DNA of 64,000 bases from Pseudomonas sp. PA27(2017). Its GTDB lineage: Bacteria > Pseudomonadota > Gammaproteobacteria > Pseudomonadales > Pseudomonadaceae. Every line of letters starts with the position of its first letter. The first letter of the stretch is position 1. Of this stretch, positions 49,179 through 56,087 are shown in pieces. A program made the translations under genes and the position numbers. The stretch spans positions 272 through 64,271 of the forward strand of contig NZ_MSXW01000061.1 of assembly GCF_001945445.1 (NCBI RefSeq). The letters run 5' to 3'. The notes under the pieces are model-generated. The model was not told where the DNA came from and made no database searches. It worked only from the letters and a program-made list of their open reading frames with translations.

Positions 49179-49721
49179 ATGGCGCGATACGAGATCGCAT
49201 TTTCCGGTGAGCTGGTGCCCGGTGCTCAGCTGGAGGTGGTTCAGGCCAATCTGGCCAAACTGTTCCAGGCCGATGCACAGCGAATCGCCCAGCTGTTTTC
49301 CGGGCGCCGCGTGGTGATCAAGAACAATCTGGACGAGGCCGGTGCCGAGAAGTACCGCAGCACGCTGGAGCGCGCCGGGGCTCGGGTCGAGGTGGTCGAT
49401 ACCGACGCCCAGGTCATCGAGGAAATCGAGCTGGCGCCACCGCCACCGGCCGCACTGGTCAGCCAGGCCTCGGCACAGTCCACCGGGCGATTGGTGGTTG
49501 CGCCGCGGGACGAGTACATGGCCGCGTTCGTCGATGTGGATGCGCCGGATTTCGGGGTCGCCGCATTGGGGGCGGATCTGCAGGACGGCAAGGCGCCGGT
49601 GGCGGCGCCCGATCTGGATCTGTCTTCGTTCAGCCTGGCGCCGGTGGGCAGCGACATGGGCCAGGCCAAGCCTGCACCGGCAGCGCCAGCGCCGGATACC
49701 TCGCATCTCAAGCTGCTTTGA
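49179..49721 (+). CDS. Conserved protein of unknown function with Ala/Pro-rich tail
   Basis: 180 aa. The first 75 residues (YEIAFSGELVPGAQLEVVQANLAKLFQADAQRIAQLFSGRRVVIKNNLDEAGAEKYRSTLERAGARVEV) form a compact beta-alpha module seen at the N-terminus of several uncharacterised proteins. The rest is low-complexity and rich in Ala, Pro, Asp and Val, with no membrane segment. AGGAAGGG precedes the ATG at 49179 (the ATG one codon earlier is also possible). It is a single plus-strand gene between two minus-strand groups and convergent with the YchJ gene. Confidence 0.65.
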   Translation: MARYEIAFSGELVPGAQLEVVQANLAKLFQADAQRIAQLFSGRRVVIKNNLDEAGAEKYRSTLERAGARVEVVDTDAQVIEEIELAPPPPAALVSQASAQSTGRLVVAPRDEYMAAFVDVDAPDFGVAALGADLQDGKAPVAAPDLDLSSFSLAPVGSDMGQAKPAPAAPAPDTSHLKLL

Positions 49722-49730
49722 GGTTCACCC

Positions 49731-50213
49731 CTAGAGGTAGGTCGCGCAGCATTTCTTGAATTTCTGGCCGCTGGCGCATGGGCACGGGTCGTTGCGGCCG
49801 GCTTGCAAACCCACGGTCGGGTCGATGAAGTACCAGCGGCCACCGTTCTGCACGAAGGCCGAGCGCTCGCGGTGGCTGTGTTCACCATCGGCGTCGTGCC
49901 AGCGGGCCACGAAGGTTACGCGGGCATGTTCGGGCTGGCCGCCGAGCAATTCCGAGTGCTCGACCTCCAGGCCCAGCCAGGTGCTCTGCAGGCTCCAGGC
50001 GCGAATGCCGTCCATGTCCAGCTTCGCCTGCTGCGCCGGCAGCGAGGTCGCCACCAGATAATCCACATTGCCCAGCACGTAGGCACTGTAGCGCGAGCGC
50101 ATCAGGCTCTGGGCGCAAGGCGCCGCCGCGCCATCGTGATAGCGCCCGCAGCAGTCGGCGAGCGAGTCGCCGCTGCCGCATGGGCAGCCGCTTGGAATCG
50201 CGTCAGGTTTCAT
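49731..50213 (-). CDS. YchJ family protein (UPF0225) with two SEC-C motifs
   Basis: 160 aa. An N-terminal SEC-C motif (CPCGSGDSLADCCGRYHDGAA) leads the YchJ NTF2-like core (LMRSRYSAYVLGNVDYLVATS, VTFVARWHDADGEHSHRERSAFVQNGGRWYFID), and a second SEC-C motif (DPCPCASGQKFKKCCATYL) closes the protein. Function unknown. I use the ATG at 50213; the GTG three codons upstream overlaps the previous stop. It follows the DUF6231 gene with 2 bp between, so they form a pair. Its C-terminal motif is close to that of the 67-aa SEC-C protein. Confidence 0.88.
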   Translation of the reverse strand: MKPDAIPSGCPCGSGDSLADCCGRYHDGAAAPCAQSLMRSRYSAYVLGNVDYLVATSLPAQQAKLDMDGIRAWSLQSTWLGLEVEHSELLGGQPEHARVTFVARWHDADGEHSHRERSAFVQNGGRWYFIDPTVGLQAGRNDPCPCASGQKFKKCCATYL

Positions 50214-50215
50214 GC

Positions 50216-50713
50216 TTACCACCAGTACTTTCCAAAATTCTCCGGGTTGGCCCAGAACTTGGCGTTCAGCCAGTCGGGCGCCTGTTTGTATTCCAGCAAA
50301 TCGTAGGTGAACAGGCTGAGCACCTGCTCGTCGCGCGCGAAGCGTTCACTGACCTGCAGCGCGAGGGCGAAGAAATCGGTGTCTTTCCAGCCACAGGCGG
50401 GCAGGTCGACCAGCACCGCCATGCGGCTGGCGTTGAGATTGCGAATGCCACCGAGCAACTGCAGGCCGTCCTTGCGTTGCAAGTGCTCCAGGCAATCGAC
50501 CACCACGGCGAGGTCGAAACGCTGCGCCGCCAGGTCGCCGGCGAGGCTTCCGGGGGCGGCGTGAGCGATCTGGCTGTGCGGATGTGCCTGTTGATAGGCA
50601 TTCACTGCTGGCTGTTCGCTGGCGCTCACCAGAAGCAGTCGGGACGGCGCATAACGTTGCAGTAGAGCGGCCAGCGATTGTTGGGGCGTGCGGGGGGATG
50701 TGATCTGCGTCAT
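50216..50713 (-). CDS. DUF6231 family protein (methyltransferase-like fold)
   Basis: 165 aa. The first half looks like a degenerate Rossmann-type methyltransferase: RLLLVSASEQPAVNAYQQAHPHSQI could be the SAM loop strand and FDLAVVVDCLEHLQRKDGLQLLGGIRNL resembles the post-I region, but the glycine-rich SAM loop is missing. The C-terminal WLNAKFWANPENFGKYWW is aromatic-rich. It is a Pseudomonas family of unknown function. GAGG precedes ATG 50713. It pairs with YchJ downstream and is divergent from the OmpA gene at 50877. Confidence 0.72.
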   Translation of the reverse strand: MTQITSPRTPQQSLAALLQRYAPSRLLLVSASEQPAVNAYQQAHPHSQIAHAAPGSLAGDLAAQRFDLAVVVDCLEHLQRKDGLQLLGGIRNLNASRMAVLVDLPACGWKDTDFFALALQVSERFARDEQVLSLFTYDLLEYKQAPDWLNAKFWANPENFGKYWW

Positions 50714-50876
50714 CAGAAACCTCGAAGCGATCACGAAAGACTACCGCGCATGTTCACATTCAACTAGAACTGTTCGGCCTACAGTAATGTCGTAGTGATG
50801 TCTGGCAGATTTAAAAGCGGGCGTCTTTAATCCAGAGTGTCGGTTTTTGCGCCGATTCCCATTAGGAGACTTGCAT

Positions 50877-51512
50877 ATGAGTATTACAAGGAAAGCGGTA
50901 CCCCTGATCATTGCGTCCACCTTTCTGACGGGCTGCGCTGGCGTCCAGAAATCCGACTGGCCGACCTGCGCTGCCGTTGGTGGTGTCAGCGGTGCTGCTC
51001 TGGGTGCCATCGAAAGTTCGGCCTGGGCAGGTGGTGGTGCGGTAATTGGTGCCGGTTTCGCCGCTGCCTATTGCTGGGTTCACGGCGCTGACGATCAGCA
51101 AGTGGCGGTTGTGGAAGAAACCGTCATTGTCGAAGAAACCGTCGCTCCTGAGCCGGTTGCCGAAGCCGTACGTGTAGAGCTGGACGTCAAGTTCGATTTC
51201 GACAAGGCGCAAGTCAAGTCGGAAAGCATGGGCGACATCCAGAGCCTGGCTGATTTCATGAAGCAATACCCGCAGACCACTACCGTGGTTGAAGGCCATA
51301 CCGACTCCGTTGGTACCGACGCCTACAACCAGAAACTGTCCGAGCGCCGTGCAAACGCCGTTCGTGAGGTGCTGGTCAATCAGTACGGCGTGGGCGGTAC
51401 CCGCGTCAACGCAGTCGGCTATGGTGAAAGCCGTCCGGTTGCTGACAACGCCACCGAAGAAGGCCGTGCGATCAACCGTCGTGTGGAAGCGGAAGTCGAA
51501 GCCCGGCCATAA
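50877..51512 (+). CDS. OmpA-family lipoprotein, third copy
   Basis: 211 aa. Lipobox LTGC gives Cys20. A short hydrophobic Gly/Ala segment (AAVGGVSGAALGAIESSAWAGGGAVIGAGFAAAYCW) precedes a Val/Glu-rich stretch (VVEETVIVEETVAPEPV) and the OmpA/Pal domain (VKFDFDKAQVKSESMGDIQSLADFMKQYPQTTTVVEGHTDSVGT...NRRVEAEV). AGGAGA lies 7 nt before the ATG. The domain is closer to classical OmpA/OprF C-termini than to the other glycine-zipper copies. It is divergent from the DUF6231-YchJ pair. Confidence 0.9.
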   Translation: MSITRKAVPLIIASTFLTGCAGVQKSDWPTCAAVGGVSGAALGAIESSAWAGGGAVIGAGFAAAYCWVHGADDQQVAVVEETVIVEETVAPEPVAEAVRVELDVKFDFDKAQVKSESMGDIQSLADFMKQYPQTTTVVEGHTDSVGTDAYNQKLSERRANAVREVLVNQYGVGGTRVNAVGYGESRPVADNATEEGRAINRRVEAEVEARP

Positions 51513-51536
51513 GCCTGACTCGGCCTTCGTGAGCAT

Positions 51537-51561
51537 CCTGACCGGCCCCGTGCCGGTCAGG
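51537..51561 (+). terminator. Stem-loop after the third OmpA-family gene
   Basis: CCTGACCGGC-CCCGT-GCCGGTCAGG is a perfect 10-bp stem 24 bp after the stop. It is followed by AAC rather than T residues, so termination is uncertain. Confidence 0.5.
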
Positions 51562-51666
51562 AACACGGTGTCACGCAATGGACATCGTTTTCTGTCTGAC
51601 CCTCTGTTTCCCAACCCGTAAACGCAGTAATGTGCCGCACATTCACACTGTGGGATGGGGCGGGCT

Positions 51667-51978
51667 ATGAACGTTATTGCAGGACTGGGCAAGCTGTTGA
51701 CGACGCTGTTCTGGTGCGTCGTGTTGACCAATCTTATCTCCCCGTATGCCCAACCGTTCGCGCAGCTGCTGACGCTCGCCGGCCTTGCCGTGCTGGGCCT
51801 GCACCTGACGGAGCTGGTGCTTTTCAATTCGGCGATTCGGGCACAGCCCCGCGTGGCAATCGAGCGTGCCAAGGTGGTGGCCTTCGGCATGTTTCATCTG
51901 TGGTCGCTTTCCGCAGCCGAGCGCGTGGCGGTAGCTGCTCCGCTGAATACCGAGGAGACCGCCCTATGCGCAAGCTGA
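51667..51978 (+). CDS. DUF1145 small membrane protein
   Basis: 103 aa with hydrophobic segments (LGKLLTTLFWCVVLTNLI and QLLTLAGLAVLGLHLTELVLF) and a basic middle, the usual DUF1145 form. Function unknown. ATG 51667 is preceded by GGGGCGGG. Its last 13 bases overlap the start of the collagen-like gene, so the two are translationally linked. Confidence 0.8.
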   Translation: MNVIAGLGKLLTTLFWCVVLTNLISPYAQPFAQLLTLAGLAVLGLHLTELVLFNSAIRAQPRVAIERAKVVAFGMFHLWSLSAAERVAVAAPLNTEETALCAS

Positions 51979-52730
51979 TTGTGCTGGCAGCTCTGTGCTG
52001 CCCTCTGGTGACCATGGCGGCGGCCGTTATCGAAGTCGACTCCCACAACTTCACGCGCCTGTCGGCCCACGGCAGCGTGTTGCAGCTCGATCGCGTGGCG
52101 GTCGCCGACAGCGGCACGCTGCTGATTCCTGCCGGTATCAGCGAACTGCATATCGGTGAGCTGCAACTGGGCCACGACGCGCAGATCGCCATCGCGCCGT
52201 CGAATGAGCGCTTGCTGCTGGATATCGGCACCGGGCGGATCGCCTCGGGCGCCCAGATCAGTGCGCCTGGGGCGCCAGGCACTGCGCGGCAGGCGGCAAT
52301 TCCCGGACGTACGCTGGTGATTCGCATGCAGTCGGTGACCACCGAGCCATGGCTGCTCGATGCGCGTGGCGGCCGCGGTGCGGCGGGTTACACCGGCCTG
52401 GATGGCGCCAACGGCAAGGCCGGCGGTTGTGCCTGGGGCAAGGCCAGCGCCGGCCATGACGGCCAGGACGGTACCGATGGTCACCCCGGCGCAGCGGGCG
52501 GGCAGATCCGCCTGGAAGTGCCCAGCGACTTCCCCGTCGAGCATCTGCAAGCACGCCTCGATGGTGGCGCGGGCGGTGCAGCGGGTACGGCTGGCAATGC
52601 CGGCAGCGGTGGGGCGAGCAAGGGCTGCTGGATCTACAGCACCAGCGCCGGCCTGGATGGTCGCCCGGGCAGCGCAGGGCAACCCGGCGCCGCGGGCCAT
52701 GCCGGTCGGCTGGATGTGGTGCGCTTTTGA
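51966..52730 (+). CDS. Secreted Gly-rich collagen-like protein
   Basis: 254 aa. A signal peptide (MRKLIVLAALCCPLVTMAAA) leads an N-terminal beta domain (VIEVDSHNFTRLSAHGSVLQLDRVAVADSGTLLIPAGISELHIGELQLGHD) and then, from about residue 130, Gly-X-Y-like repeats (GGRGAAGYTGLDGANGKAGG, DGGAGGAAGTAGNAGSGG, AGLDGRPGSAGQPGAAGHAG). Two cysteines sit in matching phrases, GGCAWGKASAGHDGQDG and KGCWIYSTSAGLDGRPG. The repeats are short and irregular. GAGGAG precedes the ATG. It follows the DUF1145 gene and precedes the second hairpin repeat. The role is unknown; surface adhesion is one option. Confidence 0.72.
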   Translation: MRKLIVLAALCCPLVTMAAAVIEVDSHNFTRLSAHGSVLQLDRVAVADSGTLLIPAGISELHIGELQLGHDAQIAIAPSNERLLLDIGTGRIASGAQISAPGAPGTARQAAIPGRTLVIRMQSVTTEPWLLDARGGRGAAGYTGLDGANGKAGGCAWGKASAGHDGQDGTDGHPGAAGGQIRLEVPSDFPVEHLQARLDGGAGGAAGTAGNAGSGGASKGCWIYSTSAGLDGRPGSAGQPGAAGHAGRLDVVRF

Positions 52731-52747
52731 GCGAAAAGGGCCTTCAG

Positions 52748-52903
52748 CAGGCCGTGTGAAAACTACTGCGCTCGGTCATGCGGCGTTAAAAACCGGCTGG
52801 AATGCCAGCCCAGTCAAAAAGCTCATTTACAGCTCGTAAACTGCGCTTTTTCGCCGGTTTTTGCCTTGCCTGACCTTCGCTCGCTACGTTTTCACACGGC
52901 CTG
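52748..52903. repeat. Hairpin-rich intergenic repeat, copy 2 (156 bp)
   Basis: The ends are a perfect 16-bp inverted repeat: CAGGCCGTGTGAAAAC at 52748-52763 and its complement at 52888-52903. Read on the minus strand it aligns with copy 1 at 2473: GGCGAAAAAGCGCAGT, TTTTTGACTGGGCT and GTTTTTAACG are shared. Inner stems are TTTAC-GAGCT-GTAAA and CTGG-CATT-CCAG, with different bases but the same pairing as in copy 1. No coding potential. It lies between convergent genes. Confidence 0.85.
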
Positions 52904-52918
52904 TCACAGGCCCTTTTT
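52898..52918 (+). terminator. Terminator formed by the repeat end, after the collagen-like gene
   Basis: GGCCTG-TCA-CAGGCC followed by CTTTTTC; the 5' arm is the last six bases of the repeat. On the other side, GGCCT-TCAGC-AGGCC (52738-52752) with AAAA before it makes a minus-strand terminator for the convergent CopD gene. Each end of the repeat thus carries an outward-facing terminator. Confidence 0.7.
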
Positions 52919-52920
52919 CA

Positions 52921-53382
52921 TTAGAGGCTCGGACGCGCCGCGGCAAGCGCCACCACCGCCACGCCAAGCAGAAGGTTGAAGGCGACCAGGCGGCGGATAC
53001 GTCCCAGTACGGCACCTGCCGTGGGCCAGTCCTGCGCTTCGACGGCGCGGCGCATGCCTGGCAACTGCAAGGCCTGGATGCGCAGGAATAGCGCCAGCAT
53101 CGCCAAGTAAAGGCCCATCATCACCTGCACGTAGCGCGGTGCCCCATCGAAACCGCTGAAGCCCATGTGCAGCAGGCCGATGCCGCTGACCGGCAGGAGC
53201 ACGACGGCGATCCACACCCACACGAAGAAGCGGCGAAACACCTCCAGCCACAGCGTCAGGCGCTCCGGGGCTTGCAGCGTGCCGGTCGCCGGGCGCAGCA
53301 CCATCCACGCGAAGAACATGCCGCCGACCCAGATCAGTGCCGCGAGCAGATGCAAGGTGTAGACGAGAGAGTAGGGGGGCAT
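52921..53382 (-). CDS. CopD family inner-membrane protein
   Basis: 153 aa with four membrane spans. The opening SLVYTLHLLAALIWVGGMFFAWMVLRPA holds the family His (HLLAALIWVGG), and FRRFFVWVWIAVVLLPVSGIGLL follows. CopD-like proteins are linked to copper uptake or quinone/heme chemistry; no copper genes are near, so the substrate is open. Start ATG 53382 has GGAGTGCGTGA upstream. It stands alone and ends next to the hairpin repeat. Confidence 0.8.
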   Translation of the reverse strand: MPPYSLVYTLHLLAALIWVGGMFFAWMVLRPATGTLQAPERLTLWLEVFRRFFVWVWIAVVLLPVSGIGLLHMGFSGFDGAPRYVQVMMGLYLAMLALFLRIQALQLPGMRRAVEAQDWPTAGAVLGRIRRLVAFNLLLGVAVVALAAARPSL

Positions 53383-53573
53383 TCACGCACTCCGGTAGCC
53401 AGCGGATCACCTCGACGACGCTGTGCAGCCTTCTATTTGGCTGGTCCTGTAGCATCGGCCGGTCGCTCTCGACCTGCGGTGATCGGTTTCAGAAAGTCGC
53501 GCCCGGGCCGCTTGACAGCCGTGCTCTTCATCGGGAGTCGGCAAGCGAGTCAGCACACGGACGATAGGCGCGT

Positions 53574-53613
53574 TATGATAGCGACCGTTTTCGAATACTG
53601 AAAATATATCCAG
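53574..53613 (+). promoter_or_regulatory. dinG promoter region with LexA-box-like site
   Basis: CTG-AAAATATATC-CAG (53598-53613) fits the CTG-N10-CAG frame of LexA boxes with the expected AT-rich centre. TATGAT (53574-53579) is a good -10 element; the -35 is weak. The site would lie about 12-28 bp into the transcript, 23 bp before the dinG ATG. It lacks the preferred T after CTG and A before CAG. Confidence 0.6.
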
Positions 53614-53636
53614 CCTTTTCGCAGCCAAGATCCTTA

Positions 53637-55781
53637 ATGCTCAGCACCGAACTCAAGACCCAGATTCAGGGCGCCTACACCCGTTTTCTCGAATCCAAGG
53701 GCCTCAAACCTCGCTATGGGCAGCGCCTGATGATCGCCGAGGTGGCCAAGGTGCTGGGCACCATCAAGGCCGACGATGAAGGTCGCCGGCTTGGCGACCC
53801 CGCCGTGGTGGCCGTCGAGGCCGGCACCGGTACCGGCAAGACCGTGGCCTACTGCATGGCCGCCATTCCTACCGCCAAGGCGGCCGGCAAGCGCCTGGTA
53901 TTGGCGACTGCCACCGTGGCGCTGCAGGAGCAGATCGTGCACAAGGATCTGCCCGACCTGATGCGCAACAGCGGCCTCAGCTTCAGCTTCGCCCTGGCCA
54001 AGGGCCGCGGCCGTTACCTGTGCCTGTCCAAGCTCGATGTGTTGCTGCAGGAAGGCCAGGCGCAGAGTTCCACGGCGCAGCTGTTCGAGGAAGAAGGCTT
54101 TCGCATCGACGTGGATGAGGAAGGCCAGAAGCTGTTCACCAGCATGATCGAGAAGCTTGCCGGCAACAAATGGGACGGCGACCGTGACAGCTGGCCGCAG
54201 GAGCTGGAAGACAGCCGCTGGGCGCAATTGACCACCGATCACAGCCAGTGCACCGGCCGCCACTGCCCGAATTTCGGGCAATGCACCTTCTACAAGGCCC
54301 GCGAGGGCATGGGCAAGGTCGATGTCATCGTCACCAACCACGATATGGTGCTGGCCGATCTCGCTCTGGGTGGCGGTGCGGTGCTGCCCGACCCGCGTGA
54401 CACCCTGTACGTGTTCGATGAAGGCCACCACCTGCCGGACAAGGCCATCGGCCACTTCGCTCACTTCACCCGGCTGCGCTCCACGGCGGACTGGCTGGAG
54501 CAGATCGCCAAGAACCTCACCAAGCTCCTGGCCCAGCACCCGCTGCCGGGTGATCTCGGTCGGCTGATCGAGCAGGTGCCGGAGTTGGCCCGCGAACTGA
54601 AGACCCATCAGCAGTTCATGTTCAGCGCCTGCGAACAGGTGGCCGACTTCAAACCCGGCGAAGACATGGAAGGCCGCGAACGGCCACGTCACCGGTTCAT
54701 CGGTGGCGTGGTGCCCGAGCACCTGATCGAGTTGGGCCTGGAGCTGAAGAAAGGCTTTTCCAAGCTCAACGATCTGTTCACCGGCGTGACCGAAAAACTC
54801 AAGGAGGCCATGGACGGCGAGACCAGCATCGGCATTGCTAGCCACCAGGCCGAAGAGTGGTACCCGCTGTTCGGCAGCCTGTTGGCGCGGGCCCAGGGTA
54901 CCTGGGAACTTTGGCTGGCGTTCACCAGTGAAGACCCCGAGAACAGTCCGCCCATGGCGCGCTGGCTGACCCTGGCCGAAAGCGGCGCGTTGTTCGATAT
55001 CGAGGTCAACGCCAGCCCGATCCTGGCGGCCGAAACCCTTCGGCGTAACCTGTGGAGTGTCGCCTACGGGGCGCTGGTCACGTCGGCGACGCTCACCGCG
55101 CTGGGTACCTTCGACCGCTACCGCATGCGTGCCGGTTTGCCGAAGGTGGCCGCCACCGCGGTGGTGCCGAGCCCGTTCCACCATGCCGACGCCGGTGTGC
55201 TGCGCGTGCCGGATCTCAAGGCGGACCCGCGCAATGCCGCCGAGCACACCGCGGCGATCATCCGCGAACTGCCGACGCTGGTGCAGGGCTCGCGCGGCAC
55301 GCTGGTGCTGTTTTCCTCGCGCCGGCAGATGCAGGACGTGTTCGACGGCCTGGAGCGCGACTGGCGCAAGCGCGTGTTCATCCAGGGCAACCTGTCCAAG
55401 CAGGAAACCCTCAACAAGCACAAGGCGCGGGTCGACAGCGGCGAGGAAAGCGTGCTGTTCGGCCTGGCCAGCTTTGCCGAGGGCGTCGACCTGCCGGGTG
55501 CCTATTGCGAACACGTGGTGATCGCCAAGATTCCCTTCGCCGTGCCGGACGATCCGGTCGAAGCAGCCCTGGCCGAATGGATCGAAGCGCGTGGCGGTAA
55601 TCCGTTCATGGAAATCGCCGTGCCCGATGCTTCGCTGCGCCTGGTGCAGGCCTGTGGGCGCCTGCTGCGTACCGAGGAGGATCGCGGCACCATCACCCTG
55701 CTGGATCGGCGTGTGGTCACCCAGCGTTACGGCAAGGCGATCCTCAATGCGCTACCGCCGTTTCGACGGGAAATCAGCTGA
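53637..55781 (+). CDS. dinG: ATP-dependent DNA helicase DinG
   Basis: 714 aa superfamily 2 iron-sulfur helicase (XPD-like), which unwinds R-loops and D-loops from the 5' side. Walker A GTGTGKTVAY near residue 62, iron-sulfur cysteines in YLCLSKL (about 129) and in CTGRHCPNFGQC (about 205-216), the DEGH box VFDEGHHLPD near residue 262 and motif VI QACGRLLRTEEDRGT near residue 680. Four Cys spacing matches E. coli DinG. A LexA-box-like site is upstream. It is monocistronic. Confidence 0.95.
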   Translation: MLSTELKTQIQGAYTRFLESKGLKPRYGQRLMIAEVAKVLGTIKADDEGRRLGDPAVVAVEAGTGTGKTVAYCMAAIPTAKAAGKRLVLATATVALQEQIVHKDLPDLMRNSGLSFSFALAKGRGRYLCLSKLDVLLQEGQAQSSTAQLFEEEGFRIDVDEEGQKLFTSMIEKLAGNKWDGDRDSWPQELEDSRWAQLTTDHSQCTGRHCPNFGQCTFYKAREGMGKVDVIVTNHDMVLADLALGGGAVLPDPRDTLYVFDEGHHLPDKAIGHFAHFTRLRSTADWLEQIAKNLTKLLAQHPLPGDLGRLIEQVPELARELKTHQQFMFSACEQVADFKPGEDMEGRERPRHRFIGGVVPEHLIELGLELKKGFSKLNDLFTGVTEKLKEAMDGETSIGIASHQAEEWYPLFGSLLARAQGTWELWLAFTSEDPENSPPMARWLTLAESGALFDIEVNASPILAAETLRRNLWSVAYGALVTSATLTALGTFDRYRMRAGLPKVAATAVVPSPFHHADAGVLRVPDLKADPRNAAEHTAAIIRELPTLVQGSRGTLVLFSSRRQMQDVFDGLERDWRKRVFIQGNLSKQETLNKHKARVDSGEESVLFGLASFAEGVDLPGAYCEHVVIAKIPFAVPDDPVEAALAEWIEARGGNPFMEIAVPDASLRLVQACGRLLRTEEDRGTITLLDRRVVTQRYGKAILNALPPFRREIS

Positions 55782-56087
55782 ACGCCTGCTGCCCTGGTAA
55801 AAAAACTGCTGCTGGCCCGTCATCGGACATGCGGGCTTTGCGGTAAAGCCCCCATCTGTCGCACTATTGCGCCTGCGCGCGTGATGCGCGGCAAAAGGCT
55901 CGTGACGGGATTGTCGCGGGCACTCATATTCGTCGTCGAGTTGCGGGGAGAAGGGGTCTTGAAGGTCAACACCTGGCTGCTGTCGGCCGATCGTTCGGGG
56001 CAGTGCGAAGCGCACGCACCCGCCGGTCTGGTCACCAAAGTTCTGTCACTGTGCATCGCTGCAGCCCGTCCTCGACATCCCTTGGCG
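55782..56087 (+). other. Intergenic region between dinG and the glycoside hydrolase
   Basis: 306 bp. A hairpin, GGGCTTT-GCGGT-AAAGCCC, lies at 55833-55851 without a T-run. A very purine-rich GGGGAGAAGGGG (55945-55956) stands just before an in-frame TTG at 55959 that would extend the hydrolase by 43 residues. No other feature was seen. Confidence 0.5.

Noticed and set aside
53634..55514. Long minus-strand open frame opposite dinG, and similar long antisense frames opposite metG, DUF1329, pta, quiP and nasA
   Set aside because: High-GC codon structure on one strand leaves the opposite frame open. These frames lack ribosome binding sites and known motifs, while the sense genes have complete family signatures.
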